64,000 nucleotides of DNA from Rhynchopus euleeides (lineage: Eukaryota > Euglenozoa > Diplonemea > Diplonemida > Diplonemidae): contig OY723277.1 in assembly GCA_963210315.1 (NCBI GenBank), positions 806,001-870,000 on the forward strand, written 5' to 3'. Each line of letters starts with the position of its first letter. Within the stretch, counting starts at the first letter, position 1. Made by a program: the position numbers and the translations under genes. Below the pieces are notes generated by a model. The model was given only the letters and a program-made list of their open reading frames with translations. It was not told where the DNA came from and did not search any database. Positions 31,944-42,439 of the stretch are shown here, piece after piece.

Positions 31944-34900
31944 CTATCTCGCTCCCCTGGCGGCCCTACTCCCCTGGCTCTGGGACCCCTGGGAACTCCG
32001 CTGCGAAGACCCCCGCGCCCCTGGCCGGCTCGCCCGCGCCCGCTTGCCTGCCCGCGCCCTCAGACGACAACAGACCACGTTGTACGCCTCCGCCTGTGAG
32101 GCCTTGTCATCCCCCAACTCGGCCCACCAAGCCTGAATGGCCCGGAGCGCCGCCTCCTGCTCCTCCTGCGGTCGGTGCACGTCGGGGCAGAACTGCTCCT
32201 CCCACTCCCCCACCGTCGTGGCCCCGTCGTCCTCATCCATCTCCTGACCACGCTGCGGCGATGCCGACTCCCGCTTCCGCTTCGGCTGCGACGACATCGA
32301 GGTGGCTGGTGCTTGCGCAGGGTTGGAGCCTTCCTCGGTGGCGGTCGGGTCGGAGCGGCCGGTGGCCGGGGCGCCGGTGGGTGCAGGAGGGGGATCACCT
32401 TCTCGTCGAGGGGGATCACCCTGGTCCTGCGGCTGCGGGACCCTCGCAGGCGGCTCCTCCGCGTCCCGAGGCCCCAGATCCATACAGGTCTCCCCCTGCT
32501 CCACGCATTCCCCACACGCCCTGCAATCGCAACCGAAACAACGCCAGTGTTCGACTGCGGTATCCACCGCCTCTGCACAGCGGGCACAGTAAAAGCGGCG
32601 GCGCGACGGCTGGGACGGCACCTGGCACATGGGGAGGCCCTGCTCCCCCCCTGGACAGCCAGTCCGCCCCAACACCGGCGAGGGGGCGAGGGCAGACACT
32701 GCCTCCGCCAGAGGTGGGGGCACCAAAAGGGGGGTGTAGTGCTTTCCCTGATGCTTGACTCCAAGCACTCCGACGAAAGGCTTCACCCGGGGGCGGTGGA
32801 CCGTGGGGGGCGCTTGATCAGATAGGACCACCACAGCCCACCCCGACCCCAGCGCAAGTCCATGTACTGCTACCTGGTCCGCCCAAGAAGCCTCGTCCCG
32901 GCTACCCTCGACTCGCATGGCCGCAGCCCAGGACTCGCTGTTCGGCTCGGCCCGAGCACAAAGGCCTGGGTCACGTAGCACCGCCTGGACGGCTAGCCTC
33001 CGCATGCCCGCCGCCGAGCCTCCCATAATGAAAGCCGCCGCATCGAAGAAGCAGTCGCCTGGTGTGAAACGGAACCCCGTGCACTCCTGCATCCCCAAAG
33101 ACCGTTGCAGCCTGGACAGACCGTCCCCTCCCCCTGGGGCCCGGCCCTCCAGCAAAGCCTTTGTCAGTGCGGTGCTCGCCGGGGGCGGAGGAGGGGGCTC
33201 CGCTTGCCCCGGCGGATGAGGGGCCACCCCTTGGTCCTCGCGTGGCAGAGGTAGTGGCGTGCAGACGCACCTGGTGTCGTCTTCGCCCAGCTCACAGCAG
33301 GTCGGGCACACCATCCTCGAGCAGTGACCACACTCCCCATGGTGCACGGCCGTGGTGAAGAGCGACGCACAGAACTGACAGCAACCCGGTGACCCCGACA
33401 CATCCACGCGCCCCGGGATAACCGGGCCCTGCGGCACCTCGACCTCCACACACTTCGTGTATGTGACCTGTTCCACCACCTGGTCCGGCACCGTGACCGG
33501 CTTGAACCCCCCGTCCACGCCGCCCACAAAAAGCGCTTGGCATGGTTCACCTGGGGCCACGAGAAGAGGGGGGAGGTTGTCTCTAAAAACCACAGCGTGG
33601 ACGTCGAGGGCCACCGCCACCCCACGGAGGGCCACCTGGTCCACGTCTTCGCCACCCCCGGAAGCCAGCATACGCCCCGCCCACTCGTCGGGGTCTGAGA
33701 GGAGCAGACGGAGTGTGGGCGCTCGACGGACGCACACCACCGCCAGGCGCAGAAGCTTGTCAGCGTCGATGTCAAACCCCAGGTCACACGCCGCGGCCGT
33801 CACCGCCACCACCCACGTTGCTGGGGCCCCCTCCGCCACTGACCCACCCAGGGCGGCGACCTGTTCTGGCATCGTAAGAGCATTACCAAGCCCCTCTGCC
33901 AGGTCCTCAATAGCCACTCGCGCCCCTCCTCGCTTGTCTCTCCACTTTTCGATGACGACAGAGGGGGACGGAGATGTCGGTGCTGCCTCTGCCCGAGGGA
34001 CCGGGTCCGCCTGGGGCACAGGGCGCTCCTCATCAGGGTCAATGAACACCTCCCCCTCCCCACGCGAGTCAACCGAGAACCGCATGAAGTGGTCCGGGTT
34101 CAGGGGGGCCGCGGCCTCTGTAGCCAACGCCGTCCGGCTCACTGCTGCTGGTGATATGGGGCCGCATTCAAGGAGTGTTCGACCCAGGATGTGGCTGTAC
34201 GCGCTACTCACTCTGGTGGCGTGGCTCTGGGTGACCAGAACCCTGCTTCGCCCCGTCCGTTCTGCTGCTAGGCGGCCCAGCTTGCCGAAAACCTGGTGCG
34301 CCGACGGCCCCAGACCCCCGAAAGCCTCCATCGCAAAGGCCGCGAAAATCTGGCCAGATCTCCTGCAGGGATCACGATACCTCCTGTTCTTCTCTGCCTC
34401 CCCCGCTGCCGCCGCCGCTCCAGTAAACCTCGCAGCAGCTTGGACCACGGAAGCCGCGAGGGGATTGCGGATCGTCACGTCGATGACCCGCGGCCACACC
34501 CGGCGAGTGACAATGTCCCCGGGGCGCTCCTGGGAGTCCGGAAGGATGTGGAGCGTCTCCATCTCGGGGCTCGTACCCGCTTCCACCGCGAGCCTGTACA
34601 GGCTGTCCCGCACGACATCGTGACGCCGAGTGGGCCCACCCCCCACCCTACAGTTCAGCGCGTGGGTGCCGTGCGTGTCCATCTCTTGCCCACACCTGCC
34701 GCACTTGGCGTCTGGCTCGAAGAGGGAGATGCCCAGCCTGTGCCGCGTCACCACAACCATTTCCTCTCCCCCGACACGCGTCTCTTCCGTCAGCTTGCCC
34801 GCATACGTGGCCCCTGCATGAGGGAGTGACAGGGACCGGTACCTGGCTCTGTCACTGGCGTCTGCCCGCTCGTGCAAGTCTCGGTGGTGAACGTCGATGA

Positions 34901-37496
34901 TGGCCAGGGAGAGGTCCTTCTGTTTCACCATCTCCGTGGGGCGGGACTCCGAATCCACAGCATCCCCCTCGCTCACGTCGTTGTTGTAGGCCGAGCTCAG
35001 GGTGTGCCACGCCGCCGTATCCCAGGTGAACTCCTTGTCCAACTCCCGACATAACAGATACCCGTTCTGCATGGAAGCCATCGCTGCGGCGTGCCAGTGC
35101 TCCGTAGAACGGCGTATACCGAGCCCACCCACCCGGACCGGCAGCGTCGCCTGTCGCATGGCGTCGTCCGGGAGAGTGTCGTCCGCCAGGCAGAGGATAC
35201 GAGTCAGGCACTTCTCGACCGCCGCATCGCTCTTCGCCAGGTATTCCGTCGCACCCCTATGTCCCAGTGCACGCATGTAGAACACCAGGCGCGCGAAACC
35301 CTCGCAATGCCGGAGGAGAGCAAGGGCCACTTGCCTGTCTTCGAGCGTCGCCAACGCCTCAAGGTAAGGCGCGAATTCAGCCAGCTTCTCGTCCATGTAG
35401 CGCTCGCAGAACTCTCGCGACCCTATGGGCGTGCCCAGGAGGGTGAAATCGCCCCCCTCACGGTACACCACTCCCGGCTTGTCAGTCTCATCAGGGAGGC
35501 GAAGAAGGAACCCTTGCGCTTCAAGCTCGGTCTTCGAGAGGCGGTTGAGGTCGATAAGCTCACACTTGTCCAGCTTGACCTCCAACCCCTTCTCCTTGCT
35601 CCACTTCACCACGAAATCCAGCGCCTCCTTCACGACTCCCGCTGGCCCCATCAGCACGCCGTCGTCCAGGTAGAAGACACTACCTCCACACCCTGCGAAG
35701 TGCCCGACCAGCATCTCAGCTAGCTCTTTAATGGCTAGGGAGAAAAGAAGTGGTCCGAGGGGGTCCCCCTGCTGAACTCCACACGTGGACTGGAAGACGT
35801 GCCCACTGTACGATAGTGTGGAGGGGGACCCGTAGCACCACTGTGCGAAAGGGAGGAGGCCCGGGATGTCTCGTTCAACCACCTCTAGGAACGCCTCCCG
35901 GTGGACAGAGTTGAACGCGTTCTTGAAATCGATTTTAAGAACGACAGCATCCCGGGGCCCACCACCTGCGGCTGTCGCCTTGGCGCGCTCCGCCCACTGT
36001 GCCACCACCGCTACACCCGCCTCGAGTCCCCGTTGAACTGCGACGCCCACCTGCTTCCCTTTCATCAGGATGCGCCGTGCTGCGTCTTTATGGCGAGTGG
36101 AGAGCAGCTTGGCGGTTAGCCTCCTCAGAGTCTCACCGCACGCTATCGGTCGCACATCACCGTCGCTCTTCTTCAAAGCGGTGAGCTTGGCGCCTGCCAG
36201 GATCGGCATGATCTCCTGCGGAGCCCTGCCTGACGCCATCAGGTTCACCACCTGTGTGAGCCACGCCAACGGCTTCGCCCCTGCCGCGTCTTTACACTCA
36301 ACTGCCTGGCGGACGTGATCCGGGCGTAGCCCCACTTGACCCCCGGCCGACCCATTAGGGAAGGTCTTGAGTGCACTCATCACTTCGGCCGGGGTGAAAG
36401 GCCGGCACGTGGCAGGGGCTGGTTCGCGCGCATGCGGTGGAACTCCGGTCGGGTGTTTCGATTCAAGGGCTGCACGCGTGCTGTCTGTGTTCTCCGCCAC
36501 CACCTCAGGGATGAGGCTCTTGTGTGCCGCGGACATGCGATTCTGCCGTGCATACTTCGCGACACGCCTTTCCATTTCGCCAGGGCGCGGGGGCCCCCCC
36601 ACTTTTGGCGGCTGCGCCTTCTTCTCGCACGCTTCTACCCACAGCAGGTTGAAGTCCCCCTTCGCCCAGCGATCGAAAGTCCTCAGCCTGTCCCTGATGG
36701 TCCCCTCCATCCTGTCCCCCATCCGCGCCCCCCGTAGCAGGACTGACGGGGCCAGCAGCAGCGCTGTCCATGCCTGCACTGTGTTGTGGGCCGCCACCTC
36801 CCGGAGTAGACCGGCAAACGTCCGCGTCCATGATGCGACGAGGTGGTGCGGCACGGATTCCCACACCTTGATGTGCTCCGCTCTCACTGCTTCGAGCCCT
36901 GGGAGGGCTTTTGCCTGCACCCCTTCCCCCGCCGGCACTGCTTCGGGTTCCGGCTCGAGTCTGTGCCGACAAGCCAAACACGCTGTGTACTTGAGCGCGA
37001 TGACGTTCTCGCAGCGAACACACTCCCGATACCCGATGGCGCGCAGGACACTGGGGGTCACCGTTTCACCCCTGGCTGCGTGCTTGTTCAGGTGCCCCAG
37101 CATGGACCCCCGGAGGATAGGCACGCCACATTGCATAAGGGAGGTGCGACAGCTGTCGTGCGGGCAGTACACCTTGTCCGTGGCCCTTTGCACCAACTTT
37201 GCCTCCACCGTAGCTGCGTCCATGCCCTCCGGCGTGGTGATAACCTGCTCCCCTACAGACTCCGTGGTGAGGAAAGCGGGGTGCGCCATCCTGATGAGGT
37301 CTAGCAGTTGGCCCCTTGGGATGTCCACTTGTTCGTAGTGGTCCCCAGCTAAAGCAATCACCCGGGTGCGCTTGAGGAGGTCTCTATCCTTCACACTACG
37401 GGGGCGGATCGCCACGACTCGATGAGCACCCGGTTGAATGACCACTATATGCAGGTCCCAGAGCCGCGCCGCCAGTTGCAGGGTGAGGTGGTCCAT
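31944..37496 (-). CDS. RLE-type non-LTR retrotransposon polyprotein with three OTU-like modules
   Basis: An 1850-aa frame ends in TAG. Residues 1-60 look like the C-terminal half of an OTU cysteine protease (His53 in GDHYEQV) cut at the N terminus. Cys/His fingers follow (111-178). The reverse transcriptase spans about 365-650: motif A KIDFKNAFNSV (521-531), motif B GVQQGDPLGP (573-582), motif C FYLDDG (608-613). A CX2C...HX3C knuckle (932-949) precedes a restriction-like endonuclease (RPGDIV 991-996, VIDVTI 1004-1009, Lys1036), as in R2/NeSL/Utopia-type LINEs. A second OTU-like module (about 1200-1345) lacks a clear GDC. A third (about 1465-1592) keeps GDCFF and HYTPL. Cys-rich fingers follow each of the last two. 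The frame is intact, but its upstream part is missing. Confidence 0.85.
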   Translation of the reverse strand: MDHLTLQLAARLWDLHIVVIQPGAHRVVAIRPRSVKDRDLLKRTRVIALAGDHYEQVDIPRGQLLDLIRMAHPAFLTTESVGEQVITTPEGMDAATVEAKLVQRATDKVYCPHDSCRTSLMQCGVPILRGSMLGHLNKHAARGETVTPSVLRAIGYRECVRCENVIALKYTACLACRHRLEPEPEAVPAGEGVQAKALPGLEAVRAEHIKVWESVPHHLVASWTRTFAGLLREVAAHNTVQAWTALLLAPSVLLRGARMGDRMEGTIRDRLRTFDRWAKGDFNLLWVEACEKKAQPPKVGGPPRPGEMERRVAKYARQNRMSAAHKSLIPEVVAENTDSTRAALESKHPTGVPPHAREPAPATCRPFTPAEVMSALKTFPNGSAGGQVGLRPDHVRQAVECKDAAGAKPLAWLTQVVNLMASGRAPQEIMPILAGAKLTALKKSDGDVRPIACGETLRRLTAKLLSTRHKDAARRILMKGKQVGVAVQRGLEAGVAVVAQWAERAKATAAGGGPRDAVVLKIDFKNAFNSVHREAFLEVVERDIPGLLPFAQWCYGSPSTLSYSGHVFQSTCGVQQGDPLGPLLFSLAIKELAEMLVGHFAGCGGSVFYLDDGVLMGPAGVVKEALDFVVKWSKEKGLEVKLDKCELIDLNRLSKTELEAQGFLLRLPDETDKPGVVYREGGDFTLLGTPIGSREFCERYMDEKLAEFAPYLEALATLEDRQVALALLRHCEGFARLVFYMRALGHRGATEYLAKSDAAVEKCLTRILCLADDTLPDDAMRQATLPVRVGGLGIRRSTEHWHAAAMASMQNGYLLCRELDKEFTWDTAAWHTLSSAYNNDVSEGDAVDSESRPTEMVKQKDLSLAIIDVHHRDLHERADASDRARYRSLSLPHAGATYAGKLTEETRVGGEEMVVVTRHRLGISLFEPDAKCGRCGQEMDTHGTHALNCRVGGGPTRRHDVVRDSLYRLAVEAGTSPEMETLHILPDSQERPGDIVTRRVWPRVIDVTIRNPLAASVVQAAARFTGAAAAAGEAEKNRRYRDPCRRSGQIFAAFAMEAFGGLGPSAHQVFGKLGRLAAERTGRSRVLVTQSHATRVSSAYSHILGRTLLECGPISPAAVSRTALATEAAAPLNPDHFMRFSVDSRGEGEVFIDPDEERPVPQADPVPRAEAAPTSPSPSVVIEKWRDKRGGARVAIEDLAEGLGNALTMPEQVAALGGSVAEGAPATWVVAVTAAACDLGFDIDADKLLRLAVVCVRRAPTLRLLLSDPDEWAGRMLASGGGEDVDQVALRGVAVALDVHAVVFRDNLPPLLVAPGEPCQALFVGGVDGGFKPVTVPDQVVEQVTYTKCVEVEVPQGPVIPGRVDVSGSPGCCQFCASLFTTAVHHGECGHCSRMVCPTCCELGEDDTRCVCTPLPLPREDQGVAPHPPGQAEPPPPPPASTALTKALLEGRAPGGGDGLSRLQRSLGMQECTGFRFTPGDCFFDAAAFIMGGSAAGMRRLAVQAVLRDPGLCARAEPNSESWAAAMRVEGSRDEASWADQVAVHGLALGSGWAVVVLSDQAPPTVHRPRVKPFVGVLGVKHQGKHYTPLLVPPPLAEAVSALAPSPVLGRTGCPGGEQGLPMCQVPSQPSRRRFYCARCAEAVDTAVEHWRCFGCDCRACGECVEQGETCMDLGPRDAEEPPARVPQPQDQGDPPRREGDPPPAPTGAPATGRSDPTATEEGSNPAQAPATSMSSQPKRKRESASPQRGQEMDEDDGATTVGEWEEQFCPDVHRPQEEQEAALRAIQAWWAELGDDKASQAEAYNVVCCRLRARAGKRARASRPGARGSSQRSSQGSQSQGSRAARGAR

Positions 37497-37532
37497 CCAC
37501 CCGTCCTCTCCGATCGCGTTCGACTTTTTTCG

Positions 37533-37636
37533 GAAAAATCGGAAAATTTCCGAAAAAAGTCGAAAATTTTGGCCTTTCCTGGCCTATGTGGTCCCAAAGG
37601 GCCCGGGTTGCCCGGATTTTCACCCAAAAACACCCC
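37533..37636. repeat. 104-bp direct repeat, copy 1
   Basis: It is identical to 37907-38010 (374 bp apart). It includes GGCCTATGTGGTCCCAAAGG and a GGGCCCGGG core. It lies immediately upstream of the LINE coding frame. Confidence 0.9.
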
Positions 37637-37671
37637 AAAAAATTTTCCGCCATATCACCCCCCAGACACTA

Positions 37672-37825
37672 GGAGGGTGTATGATTTTCCGGATTTTCCT
37701 GTTTTTTCCCGATTTTCCGAAAAATTTGCCACTGGTTGACACAAGGGCGAATTTCGAGAAAAATCCGAAAATCAGGAAAAATCAGGTTTTTTTCGGATTT
37801 CCGGGATGGTCACCATACACCCTCC
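37672..37825. repeat. Small inverted-repeat element between the 104-bp repeats
   Basis: It starts GGAGGGTGTATG and ends CATACACCCTCC, an exact 12-bp inverted pair enclosing AT-rich TTTTCCGGA-type sequence. It could be a ~154-bp miniature element; no target duplication is evident. Confidence 0.5.
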
Positions 37826-37906
37826 GGAAAAAAATCCAAAATTTTTGGGTCGAAAAAAAAAATTTTTTTTGACCCGAAAATCTGTGTCTGCGGACTGCCA
37901 CACTGT

Positions 37907-38010
37907 GAAAAATCGGAAAATTTCCGAAAAAAGTCGAAAATTTTGGCCTTTCCTGGCCTATGTGGTCCCAAAGGGCCCGGGTTGCCCGGATTTTCACCCA
38001 AAAACACCCC
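37907..38010. repeat. 104-bp direct repeat, copy 2
   Basis: An exact copy of 37533-37636. The two copies might be promoter-type monomers of the LINE 5' region or the duplicated edges of an insertion. Confidence 0.9.
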
Positions 38011-38348
38011 GGCGGCGTCGTCGTTTCACTCTGTACGAAGGACGTCGGTAAAGCCGAGCCCTTTGTACAACCGTTTCACTTCGACTTCTTTTCGGCTGTC
38101 TGTTTGTTTGCGTTTCCAGTCCCGTGCCTGTCTGTCGTCCGGACGCCCTGTTTTTATGGTTTTCTCCTGTTGCTCCGTCACGGCGCCTCATGTTCTGGGG
38201 TTGCACGTGTTCTTCTCGCTGTTGCGGCGCTGCCTGAAAGAACCCCCGTCCGCCCCTCTCGGCTCCATCTCCGAGTGCCTACCTCGTTCTGTCCGCTTTC
38301 CCTAGGAGGTACAGAGAGACCCCCTCTCCCCGCCGAGCATCTCAGAAG

Positions 38349-39522
38349 ATGCCGTGTCCCGCATCCAAATGTAGTTGCAGGTGCCCTCGGTTGCGGTGTT
38401 GTAGCGCAGTCCGCGCCGGTCGGAGGCCACACGCCACTCTGGAGTGCCTCCCACCGTCTGAGACCCCGGGCCCCCCATGGGCTGGGGGGGCCTTCCATCG
38501 GCATGGCAATGCCTACCAGGTGTCGGACGCGATTCCGACTGTAAAGTGTCACAGTCTGTGGCTCGTCGATGCCAAGATCCTCGTTACGGTCCGATGAAAC
38601 TGGGTGTTATTCGGAGCCCTACAACTGCAACACGGGAGGCTTGACAACCGGCTCCTGATGCAGGGAACGTATGCTGCAATTTTATCTGCGTTCATGCCAT
38701 GGTTTGACAAGCCGCTTAAGAATCTTGTTGGATTCTTATGGATTCTTACGCTTATTGGCTCCGAACACTTACGAAAAAAAGCCAAGAATTCTTACGATAA
38801 GCCGTCAAATCTTATAAGACTTGTAAGAATCTGAGAAAGTCTTATAAGATTTTGGGAAAATCTCATAAGATTCTTGTAAGATTCCGGAAAATTCTTGCCA
38901 GAAATCCGATAAGTCTTATAAGACTTGCGGAAAATCTTATAAGACTTATAAGATTTTCCGTAAGTCTTATAAGACTTACGGATTTTTCCGATAAGATTTG
39001 TAAGTCTTATATTATCGATAAGATTTTTGGTAAGATAAAAAAATCTTATAAGATTTTCCGTAAGCCTGATAAGAATCCGTAAGATTCTTATAAGACTTAT
39101 AAGAATCCGTAAGATTCTTATAAGTCTTATAAGATTTCCGTAAGATTTCCGTAAGTCTTATAAGACTTACAAATCTTACGGAATAAGCGTAAAAATAAGT
39201 AAGTCTTATGTCAAACCATGTCATGCAGGCGTTGCCCCGCCTGCAAGGTGACCGTCTTTTGCTGTCCTCAGGTGTACCGTACCCTGAATGGGAACGGGAA
39301 GAACGTTCCTCTCGGGCATGCTACGTTGTCGAAAACTTTGCGATACACGGCCAGCTTCCTCGTGGCCTCATGTTCTTCTGTCCCTTCTGTTGTGATGCGT
39401 CTCATGGATGTGCCCTGCAGGGCTTCCACACAGTGTCGAGGAGTGATCCTCGCACGGAAAAACAATTGGCTTGGTCTTCCCGCTTTCGGGCTCCCGTCTC
39501 CGAGAGCCCAGCACAGTTTTGA
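38349..39522 (+). pseudogene. Interrupted open frame of unknown function (in-frame TGA plus element H)
   Basis: An ATG opens a Cys-rich frame of 82 codons ending in TGA at 38595-38597. The same frame continues for about 32 codons until element H at 38698. Treating H and one TCATGC copy as absent, the frame continues without a shift for roughly 100 more codons to TGA at 39520-39522, including a CPFCCDASHGC cysteine cluster. The uninterrupted frame across the insertion argues that H landed in a former coding sequence. No family is recognised. Confidence 0.45.
38698..39220. mobile_element. Element H: foldback-type element with TCTTATAAGA arrays
   Basis: Ends are exact inverted repeats CATGGTTTGACA / TGTCAAACCATG. 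A perfect 6-bp direct repeat TCATGC flanks it (38692-38697 and 39221-39226). The interior is almost entirely palindromic TCTTATAAGACTT and CCGTAAGATT words. No coding capacity. Confidence 0.8.
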
Positions 39523-40985
39523 GTCGGGCCTGGGATAGCGGTTCGAACGGGAATTTCGGGCCGAACCCTGAAATTCTCCAACACCCCATATCGCACCTGA
39601 GACGCGGCTTCCTTATCTGAGGGGCCGCGTCCAAATACACGGACTTTGCTAAACTGGACCCAACTCCCCACACTCTTTTTTTGGCCATTTTTCCAAAAAA
39701 ATCCCCCCATTTTTTACAAAATTTTACAGAATTTACAGTTCGTTATACATCCTCCGGAATGACTTTTCTTTTTGCGACCTTTTTTTTGGCATCGACGGCA
39801 GCAACCTGACATAGCGAGACGACCAACCAGGCAGTGATATTATTTGTTCGTGCACTGCCTGATCTTCAGCATATAATGACCAGGCTGGCGGTGGATGCAG
39901 TGTTCTCGCGACCGAAGGAGTCGGAGGAGTTCCTCAAAAAAAATTAAAAAATCTGACGCCGGAGGAGTGGAGGAGTGGAGGAGCTCCTCCGGGAAAAAAA
40001 ATATTTGGGACCTGGCCGCGGAGGAGCCCTTTACAGCAGTCATGAAACCGTTTGCCGCACCGTATATTGCTCTCATGACGAAAGAGCAACACCAACCGCA
40101 TGTGACTCTCCACTTTGCTTCGACTATGGAGCGTACTCGGGGACCAGGCTAACACATGTTCACTACCGTGGCCTCCGGCGGCTGGGGGGCTCTGCCCCCC
40201 AGACCCCCCTGTGACATGCATCTCATAGCCAAGTCCTTGGGTAAAGAGGTGTCATCTAGGAACGGAACGCTTCGGCATCCTCCTTCTGGCCAACTCTCTG
40301 GCCAACGACGGAAGCTGTTGCGTCGCATTGCATGCGTGTCGCGTCGCATGTGTGTGACTGTCGTTCGCACCCGGCCGCTCAGGATCGAGAAAATTTTTCA
40401 GGGTGAAAAAAAATTTTCCAGGTCCAAAAAAACGCAAAGAAAAACTCCTCCGCGCTTTCTGAAAATCCCAAAAGTCGCGAGAACACTGGGTGGATGCCAG
40501 AAAAAAAATCGATGTAGTGCACAACGAGGGAGACGGGGCGGGGGAGGGGACAAGTTTTGGGTAACGAAAGTTTTATAAAAGATGTGCTGGGTGTGGCGGA
40601 ACCGCGCCAACACCCATCACAAAGAGTCCACCCGATCTCATTAAGACAATGCGGGGCAGAGTGCAGTCAGATAAGCACGTGGCGGCTCATGATCCCTGCG
40701 ATTCAAACCCTCACCTCACGAGCAACACGTAGAGATACCTTGTGTGGGCTGGTCTGTTTTGTTTCGAAGCTTTTGTCTCGGGGTGCGGAAAAATATGAGG
40801 ATGCACGCTCGCTTTCCTGCACGAGAGAACTCACGGGACCCACACAAAGAACCCAGAAAGATGTTTTTTATTTTGCCGTCCCACATTCCACACGCAGTGT
40901 GGCTGCGAGCTGATAGCGTCGCTGAGATGGAACCATTCATACAGTTGGCAGCACCACAGCGGCCAGGCGTGGCTTATAGATTATA
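39523..40985. other. Interval between the interrupted frame and element G
   Basis: It contains GGAGGAGT tandem motifs (39910-40000), one R3 GC-rich palindrome (40156-40210) and A-rich tracts. No gene is convincing. Confidence 0.5.
40156..40210 (+). repeat. Repeat R3, GC-rich palindromic, copy 1
   Basis: ATGTTCACTACCGTGG leads into GGCTGGGGGGC-TCTG-CCCCCCAGACC, a strong hairpin. An inverted copy lies at 41324-41379 inside element K. A degenerate relative may lie near 49545-49590. Confidence 0.75.
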
Positions 40986-41210
40986 GAGGAAACTTCATAT
41001 TTGCCAGAAATTTATTGGAAAATTCATATGTCGACAGGAAGTTTTGGGTTTAACCATATGTTGACAAAAAAATTTTGTTTCAATCATATGCAGGGTATAA
41101 GATGGACTTTTTTTCTGGCGCCGTTTTCCGGTTTTTCTGGTTTTGAAAATTTTTCGCGCGCGCCTTCGGCGCGCGCGACCCGCGCAAACCCTCCCAGAAT
41201 CTGAGAGGGC

Positions 41211-41280
41211 CCGGTGCCTGCGCGCGTCCTGTCGTACTGAGGCTGCTTGGTGGGGCAGGCGCAGCAGCTGCTTTGAAAGT
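41211..41280 (+). repeat. Dispersed repeat R1, copy 2 (inside element K)
   Basis: It matches copy 1 almost exactly from GCCCGGTGCCTGCGCGCG to GGGGC and GCGCAGCAG, then diverges. Confidence 0.7.
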
Positions 41281-41323
41281 TTGGACTCTCGGCCAAAAAA
41301 GGTCTGGTGCAATGTTTTTACGC

Positions 41324-41379
41324 AGGGGGGGTCTGGGGGGCGGAGCCCCCCAGCCGCCGGAGGCCACGGTAGTGAACAT
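41324..41379 (-). repeat. Repeat R3, copy 2 (inside element K)
   Basis: Complementary copy of 40156-40210. The stem GGTCTGGGGGGC / GCCCCCCAG is preserved. Confidence 0.75.
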
Positions 41380-41401
41380 CTGTTCCCTACAGTCTGGATT
41401 C

Positions 41402-41764
41402 GCTTGTAAGTAGGAAGGCTTCGCTGTATCGCAGCCCGGCCAGCAGGAGATCACTGGTCCTTGAGGGTTCAACCTTCAGGGTGGAGGAGGACGGGGGAGC
41501 GACCACTCGTGATAGGTGTGCGTTGTGGGTGGAGTGGGTGCACGACAGAATGGCCAAAGGGTCCACGAGATCTCTGCACACATTCCGTTGTCGAGGAGAT
41601 GGGCACCTAGCTGTGACGACAGGCAACAAACAAATCTCATCTGTTAGTTGCCCCCAATAGGCTTGGCGACCTTCAAGACTGCTTGAAAGTCGTTCGTGTT
41701 CTCGTCTCAGCCCTCCAGACAAGCAGATCTGTCTCGAGTTGGTGGGCTGTCGCCATGTATTCGA
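41402..41764 (-). CDS. Possible captured coding fragment in element K
   Basis: A minus-strand frame of about 120 codons has a natural composition (GRQAYWGQLTDEICLLPVVT; RNVCRDLVDPLAILSCTH) unlike random frames of this AT/GC-patchy region. There is no good ATG at its start, and the frame runs to a TAG near the R3 repeat. It might be a gene fragment carried by the hAT element. Family unknown. Confidence 0.25.
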
Positions 41765-41797
41765 TGGCACCGAGTGACGCTGCACAGAGGCAGACGA

Positions 41798-41847
41798 CAC
41801 GGTGAACTCCAGCGGAGGTTACCCTACCTCCGCTGGAGTACACCGTG
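41798..41847. repeat. 50-bp perfect foldback with CACGGTG ends
   Basis: CACGGTGAACTCCAGCGG and its near-complement flank a TTACCC centre. The tips match the ends of transposon F (CACGGTGGACTCCAGCG), so it may be a minimal internally deleted F relative. A further degenerate end lies near 41952-41976. Confidence 0.7.
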
Positions 41848-42439
41848 TGTCTCCCATGAGTCTCAACTAGCGGGAGTCTTAGCGTAAATTAGCTGGAAAA
41901 TAGACTCCCGTATCCAGTACAGACTGCAGTCTTAGACTCCCTCTTAGACATGGTGGCTGGAGTCCACCATGTGTGCACCTTCAAAACAGAAGAGACCTGC
42001 ATGACGAGGGCATCACCACCCACCGGGCCACCCGCTAGGTCCATTTTTTCTTCTCCGCTTCTCTGCCTTCTTTGGACTATTTGAGCTCTGTGCGGATCAC
42101 GATGGGGTCACTTTCTATTTTTTTATGGCGTTTTTTCTGACTGTTTTACTGTCCCAAAGTCACAAAAAAAACGCCGAAAATGAGATCGACCTTTTTTTTT
42201 TTTCCAGAAAACCGGGAACCGGGAAACCCTGGTTTTGAAAACCGGAAAACCAGACCTATCTTATCCCCTGATCATATGTTGACAAAAAGTTTCCTGAAAA
42301 TTCATATGTTGACACGAACTTATGGACTTAACCATATGTTGACAAAAACTTCTGCATCTAACCATATGTTGACAAGAAGTTATGGATTAACCATATGTTG
42401 ACAAAAACTTCTCGTTTTCACCATATGTTAACAAAATTG

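Larger units (their letters stand above)
41091..42270. mobile_element. Element K: hAT-type element nested in element G
   Basis: The left end is CAGGGTATAAGATGG and the complement of the right end is CAGGGGATAAGATAGG, followed by CTGGTTTTCCGG-type inverted sequence. A perfect 8-bp direct repeat ATCATATG (41083-41090, 42271-42278) flanks it and splits the CATATGTTGACA repeats of G. It carries R1 and R3 repeat copies, a GC hairpin and a minus-strand open frame. Confidence 0.9.

Noticed and set aside
32096..37338. Plus-strand frames opposite the LINE protein
   Set aside because: The minus-strand frame has clear RT, nuclease and OTU motifs; the plus-strand frames are low-complexity shadows.
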